Positions 60,849 through 64,000 of a DNA stretch of 64,000 nt are shown piece after piece (within the stretch, counting starts at the first letter, position 1; each line of letters opens with the position of its first letter). Origin of the DNA: GCA-003244245 sp050700115. GTDB taxonomy: Bacteria > Actinomycetota > Actinomycetes > Mycobacteriales > Pseudonocardiaceae. A program made the position numbers and the translations under genes. Where the stretch lies: the NCBI GenBank assembly GCA_050700115.1, contig JBOHGG010000009.1, forward strand, positions 66,394 through 130,393, read 5' to 3'. The notes beneath the pieces were generated by a model. It worked only from the letters and a program-made list of their open reading frames with translations. It had not been told where the DNA came from and ran no database searches.

Positions 60849-62495
60849 TCATGACACGCCTGCCCATGGGACGGGCTGGGCGGCGAACACGCCTTCCAGA
60901 TGGCTGCGTAAACCGGCGTAGGTGAGGGGTGCCGCGCGGAAGCCGACATAGCCGTCAGGTCGCACGAGGTAGCCATTTCCCCCAGTAGCGCCGTAGGTGC
61001 CCTGGAACTCACCCGCCTCATCGATGATCAATGGCAGCGAGTTACCGTCGAGTCGCGTTGATGTGGCCGCAGCGATCAGGTAGATCCTCATCCGGCCCCC
61101 GGCCAGGGCGTCGGCGAGCTGCGCAAGCTCGGTGAAGACCGGCAGCTGCGCGACGTCGTCGGCGTACAGCAGCAGCGTGTGGTGCGGATGGGCCAGCAGC
61201 TCGAACAGCCGCAGCGGGTGGCTCACCGCGGCGCGGCGCAGGCCACGGCAGTCCGGGGCGCGCTCCCCGGGCAGGGGTCCACTCGAGCAGCCGCCGCCGT
61301 CGTCACCGACCAGCGGGCTGTCGCGGTAGTGCACGAGCAGTTGCGCCTCACGGCGGATCACCGTCGAGGGGTCGTCCGGATCGGCCTCGAAGCCTTCGCG
61401 GGCGTGACGCACGGTACGGCCGACGACCTCCTCGCCGACGGGATGGCGCTCGGCCTGGTAGGAGGCCAGCAGCTCGTCGGCGGCAGCGCCCTGCACGGCC
61501 AGCGCGAGCTTCCAGGCCAGGTTGACACCGTCCTGGATACCAGTGTTCATGCCCTGGGCGCCGGTCGGCGGGTGGATGTGGGCGGCGTCGCCAGTGATGA
61601 AGACACGCCCCTGGCCGTACCGGTCAGCCAGCCGGTGGCTGATCCGGAACACCGACGACCAACGCAGCGTGTGCGCGCGTGTCGGTTCGGGCGAAAGACG
61701 ATCGAGGACGGCTTGGATGTGGTGCAGTTGGGGAGCCGGGCCGGTCTCCATGCCGTGCTGAACCTCGCCTTGGGCCGGTTCGGTGGCAAGCTCGTCGGGC
61801 ACCAGCATCGACATCCGGTAGCGGCCGGTCCCGGGCAACGGGATGCACACCAGCACGTCATCGGTCCGACCGTCGCTCTGGTGGCTAGACCGGATCGTGT
61901 AGCCGGGGGGCAGCGTCCACTCCACCCCCACGTCGCCGAGCATGTACTGCTCCGGAAAGGCGTCACCGGCGAAGTCGAGCCCCAGACCCTTCCGAACCCG
62001 GCTGTGGGCCCCGTCGGCCCCGACCAGGTACCCGACCCGCACCTCCTGCTCGCCCTGCGCTGCCCGCAAGCGGGCGTTGACCCCCTCGGAGTCCGGCTCG
62101 AACGCGACCAGCTCAACCCCGCGCTCAACATGACCCCCGAGCTGGTGCAGCCGGTGGGTGAGCAACCGCTCGGTGACGTACTGCGGGAGCGCGACGAACC
62201 CATAAGGAACGTCCGGCGGCACTGCCAGATCCATCCGCGCGACCTGTTCCCCATTGACATAAACGAGCTGACCACGAAGCGGGGTGGCGGCATCCAGAGC
62301 GTCGCGCAGCAGACCGAGGTTCTCCCACACCTCCAACGTGCGCGGCTGGATGCCGACGGCCTTGGCGTACTGCGGCGGATCAACGAGCCGCTCGACGACC
62401 CGGCACCGAACTCCTCGCCGCCACAGCTCGACGCCCACGGTCAAGCCGACCGGACCCGCCCCCACCACGAGAACGTCATCCACCACGACGGCCAC
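60849..62495 (-). CDS. FAD-dependent aromatic-type monooxygenase
   Basis: 548 residues of the class A flavoprotein monooxygenase (PHBH/PheA-MhpA-like) group. The FAD dinucleotide fold is VLVVGAGPVGLTVGVELWRRG, the DG motif is YLVGADGAHSRVRKGLG and the GD motif is FITGDAAHIHPPTGAQGMN. A thioredoxin-like C-terminal domain (about 380-548) closes the protein (LYADDVAQL, YLVRPDGYVGFRAA). It hydroxylates a phenolic or polyketide-like compound using NAD(P)H and O2; the substrate is not identifiable. The start is ATG 62495. Confidence 0.93.
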   Translation of the reverse strand: MAVVVDDVLVVGAGPVGLTVGVELWRRGVRCRVVERLVDPPQYAKAVGIQPRTLEVWENLGLLRDALDAATPLRGQLVYVNGEQVARMDLAVPPDVPYGFVALPQYVTERLLTHRLHQLGGHVERGVELVAFEPDSEGVNARLRAAQGEQEVRVGYLVGADGAHSRVRKGLGLDFAGDAFPEQYMLGDVGVEWTLPPGYTIRSSHQSDGRTDDVLVCIPLPGTGRYRMSMLVPDELATEPAQGEVQHGMETGPAPQLHHIQAVLDRLSPEPTRAHTLRWSSVFRISHRLADRYGQGRVFITGDAAHIHPPTGAQGMNTGIQDGVNLAWKLALAVQGAAADELLASYQAERHPVGEEVVGRTVRHAREGFEADPDDPSTVIRREAQLLVHYRDSPLVGDDGGGCSSGPLPGERAPDCRGLRRAAVSHPLRLFELLAHPHHTLLLYADDVAQLPVFTELAQLADALAGGRMRIYLIAAATSTRLDGNSLPLIIDEAGEFQGTYGATGGNGYLVRPDGYVGFRAAPLTYAGLRSHLEGVFAAQPVPWAGVS

Positions 62496-62906
62496 CCCCT
62501 CACATAGCAGCGACGCACTCCTCTTGCCGGAGGATGGTCACCCGGAGGGAACCGCCGAACGACCCCGTTGTCAACGGTAGGGGCGTGAGCGGGCTGTGTC
62601 GTGGCGTAGTTCATTGCACGAACCCTTGCACGCGCGACGAACGCAGTGGTTACAACTTGTTATTGGGTGGCCAGGCATCGCTTGTCCGCTGGGCTTGCGG
62701 CAGCCGCGCCGCCAGGTGCTAGATCGCTGCTCGGATACCGCTCGGACGAGGTGGAGGTGCGGAGCTGCCAGGAGGTCGTTGATGTGCCGGCGTTTGCGGC
62801 ACCGGTGATGGCGTCTGGCCGCTAGATCGGATTGATGCTCGTCGCGGAGGGGTTGAGCGCCGAAGACCGGCTCAAGGTGACAGCCTGAAGTCATCTTTGA
62901 AGCGAG
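62496..62906. other. Stretch without a clear gene
   Basis: 411 bases in which I recognise no gene. Frames on either strand are low in coding character. It precedes a truncated VapC-like gene, so part of it may be the lost antitoxin or the N-terminus of the toxin, but nothing I can identify. Confidence 0.5.
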
Positions 62907-63092
62907 GTGACTGCCCGTACCTTCGGTGTCCTGAAGGCAGCGCTGGAGCGTCGTGGCACTCCGCTGGCCGAACCCGACCTGCGTATCGCCTCGATTGCGC
63001 TGTCGCGGGACCTGATCCTCGTGACTCACAATGTGCGGCACTTCCAGCGCGTCCCTGAACTCACCGTCGAGAACTGGATCGACGCGACATGA
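62907..63092 (+). pseudogene. PIN-domain (VapC-like toxin) C-terminal stump
   Basis: 61 codons: FGVLKAALERRGTPLAEPDL, RIASIALSRDLILVTHNVRH and FQRVPELTVENWI. This is the second half of a VapC-type PIN nuclease: the D-L-x-I-A, LVTHN and RHF-x3-P-x-L-x3-NW pattern is intact, but the N-terminal Asp of LDTN and the mid Glu are missing. GTG 62907 would give a start, but no fold could form. The VapB antitoxin is not seen. Confidence 0.75.
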
Positions 63093-63177
63093 GTACCGCC
63101 CCCGGCCGTTTGGAGATCACCGCCGCGTTCGACGGTGGCACTGAACGCGTGGTACTGGGCTGGTCGGCCGCCTAGAG

Positions 63178-63483
63178 ATGATCTATACGTTGTGCTCGTG
63201 CTTCCCGTGGCCGGTGCTGGGGCTGCCGCTCTACTGGTACAAGAACCCGGTCTTCCGGGCTCGTGCCGCGCGGGAGGCGCGTGCCGTCCTGCATGAGCTG
63301 GGTGTGCCGCTTGGCCCTGACACCGAGATCCGTGTCTGGGACTCCAGCGGTCACTCCCGCTGGTTCGTCGTACCCGAGCGACCCGCGGGCGCCGAGGGGA
63401 TGTCCGAGGAGCAACTCGCACAGCTCGTCACGACCGAGTCAATGATCGGCGTTGCGCTCGCCGAAGTACCTACAGGGAGCTAA
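63178..63483 (+). pseudogene. Nitrile hydratase alpha-subunit C-terminal part
   Basis: 101 codons beginning just at the metal site: IYTLCSCFPWPVLGLPLYWY (the C-x2-C-S-C cluster, here CSC with the first Cys in TLC), then REARAVLHELGVPLGPDTEI and RVWDSSGHSRWFVVP, ending TTESMIGVALAE. These match the C-terminal half of nitrile hydratase (or thiocyanate hydrolase) alpha chains; the N-terminal 90-100 residues are missing. It is followed by a coupled accessory-type gene. An ATG at 63178 exists but is unlikely to give an active enzyme. Confidence 0.75.
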
Positions 63484-63486
63484 TCC

Positions 63487-63747
63487 ATGGCGGAGACGAA
63501 GCTCCACCCGTCCTGCGTCACCGACCTCAAGGCGCCGACCTTCGACGAAGACTGGCAGCGCCGGGCGTTCGGGCTGGCTGTCGCGCTATCGGAGTTCGGC
63601 CACTACCGCTGGAACGACTTCCAGCAGGCGCTGATCGTCGCCATCGGCTCATGGCAGGAAGCCCCCACCAACGTCCACGGCCGGTGGGAGTACTACGAGC
63701 ACTGGGTCGCCGCCCTAAACCGAGCTTACTTGATCTTGATGGCGTGA
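63487..63747 (+). CDS. Nitrile hydratase accessory/beta-type small protein, possibly truncated
   Basis: 86 residues. FDEDWQRRAFGLAVALSEFG, HYRWNDFQQALIVAIGSW, NVHGRWEYYEHWVAALNRAY match the nitrile hydratase activator/N-terminal beta domain (F-D-E-x-W-x3-AF, YYEHW-x-AL). The usual C-terminus after the YYEHW helix is a further 10-30 residues, so the ending LILMA and stop at 63745-63747 may mark a truncation. ATG 63487 follows four bases after the alpha stump stop. With alpha broken, a maturation role is moot. Confidence 0.65.
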   Translation: MAETKLHPSCVTDLKAPTFDEDWQRRAFGLAVALSEFGHYRWNDFQQALIVAIGSWQEAPTNVHGRWEYYEHWVAALNRAYLILMA

Positions 63748-63780
63748 CCGTCTGTTCTCACCTGCGAAGACCGGTTCTGT

Positions 63781-63797
63781 GCGGGTTCTGAACCCGC
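63781..63797. repeat. Perfect short palindrome beside the transposase gene
   Basis: GCGGGTTC-T-GAACCCGC, eight matched bases around one, 80 bases before the transposase start. It could belong to the left end of the insertion element or be a terminator of the preceding gene. Confidence 0.4.
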
Positions 63798-63876
63798 TGA
63801 ACTGTAGCCAGTAAAAATGATGGACTTCGCATGATCGATGTGATGGAATGTCCTGGTGGGTAGCGCTGCGGGCAGG

Positions 63877-64000
63877 ATGCACATCGACAACGCCGGTCGC
63901 CAGTACACGACGGTCGACGGACAGCGCCGGGCCTACCCGTGTCATCTGCTGCGTCGGTCGTTTCGGGACGAGGCGGGCAGGCCGCGGAAGGAGACGTTGG
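63877..64000 (+). mobile_element. IS1634-like transposase gene, 5 prime end (runs off the window)
   Basis: 41 codons from ATG 63877: MHIDNAGRQYTTVDGQRRAY, PCHLLRRSFRDEAGRPRKET. The HLLRRSxR...GKxxxETL arrangement matches the N-terminus of IS1634/IS1549-family transposases, which open with a MHI...Y-S-HLLRRSYR...ETL stretch. A GGCAGG precedes the ATG by three bases. The rest and the right end of the element lie outside the window, so intactness is unknown. Confidence 0.75.

Noticed and set aside
61179..62507. Long plus-strand frame opposite the FAD monooxygenase
   Set aside because: Shadow frame; the minus strand gives a textbook flavoprotein.
63089..63176. 28-codon frame MSTAPGRLEITAAFDGG between the VapC and nitrile hydratase stumps
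   Set aside because: Overlaps the VapC stop by ATGA, but is too short to classify and has no ribosome site of its own.

Overview
The window is high-GC DNA with frequent GTG starts, stop/start overlaps of the ATGA and GTGA type, a fused 2-oxoglutarate dehydrogenase/decarboxylase (Kgd), a DUF574 methyltransferase, DUF3558 and M23 lipoproteins, an XRE-TPR regulator and small zinc-ribbon proteins. Together these point to an actinobacterium of the order Pseudonocardiales; I cannot fix the genus. No rRNA, tRNA or CRISPR array was seen. The right edge enters an IS1634-like transposase gene.

Layout. 0.4-3.4 kb: a PAS/GGDEF/EAL cyclic-di-GMP protein. 3.5-6.8 kb: a four-gene OpuC-type compatible-solute importer. 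6.9-7.7 kb: a NUDIX hydrolase next to the stump of a TPR regulator. 7.9-13.3 kb: a histidine-utilisation operon hutH-hutU-hutF-hutI in which hutI is broken. 13.3-16.3 kb: an aldo/keto reductase, then a graveyard (ABC-2 exporter, WYL regulator, AfsR/BTAD N-terminus), then a DUF6104 protein. 16.4-24 kb: kgd and a fused two-unit ABC exporter. 24-26.7 kb: zinc-ribbon protein, 3Fe-4S ferredoxin, a two-gene RibD-like reductase/deaminase pair and a lipoprotein. 26.9-29.7 kb: a MerR regulator and a membrane-protein pair sharing an operator-like palindrome. 29.7-36 kb: MFS exporter, PhoD-like phosphatase, MaoC hydratase, GNAT, STAS protein and a GCS2 ligase. 36-41 kb: pstSCAB and the convergent phoU, each with a candidate PHO box. 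41-47.3 kb: assorted enzymes, a stand-alone M41-like peptidase and a sugar porter. 47.3-51.1 kb: glycosyltransferase, DUF4143 and nucleotidyltransferase relics around a TetR gene and an alpha/beta hydrolase. 51.2-57.4 kb: a DUF4143 ATPase, a quinone oxidoreductase, an acetamidase relic, a 5-FTHF cyclo-ligase-like protein, and an XRE-TPR regulator divergent from three overlapping small genes. 57.5-64 kb: GNAT, chimeric relics (prolyl aminopeptidase, phospholipase C, DacB), M23 peptidase, FAD monooxygenase, VapC and nitrile-hydratase stumps, and the transposase.

How it works together. The intact blocks serve osmoprotection, histidine catabolism (nitrogen supply), the TCA branch at 2-oxoglutarate, which is also where histidine-derived glutamate enters, and phosphate acquisition. 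Between them is decayed DNA: at least twelve truncated or frameshifted genes, several of them fused by deletions.

Most notable non-gene structures: a 22-base-period, three- to four-unit repeat placed just behind the stop codons of three unrelated genes, always in the sense of that gene; and a 58-59 bp palindromic element in three copies, one of which encodes the tail of a peptidase gene. The best candidate for an undescribed gene system is the XRE-TPR regulator with its divergent three-gene cassette ending in a zinc-ribbon protein (54.97-57.37 kb). No function can be shown from sequence alone.
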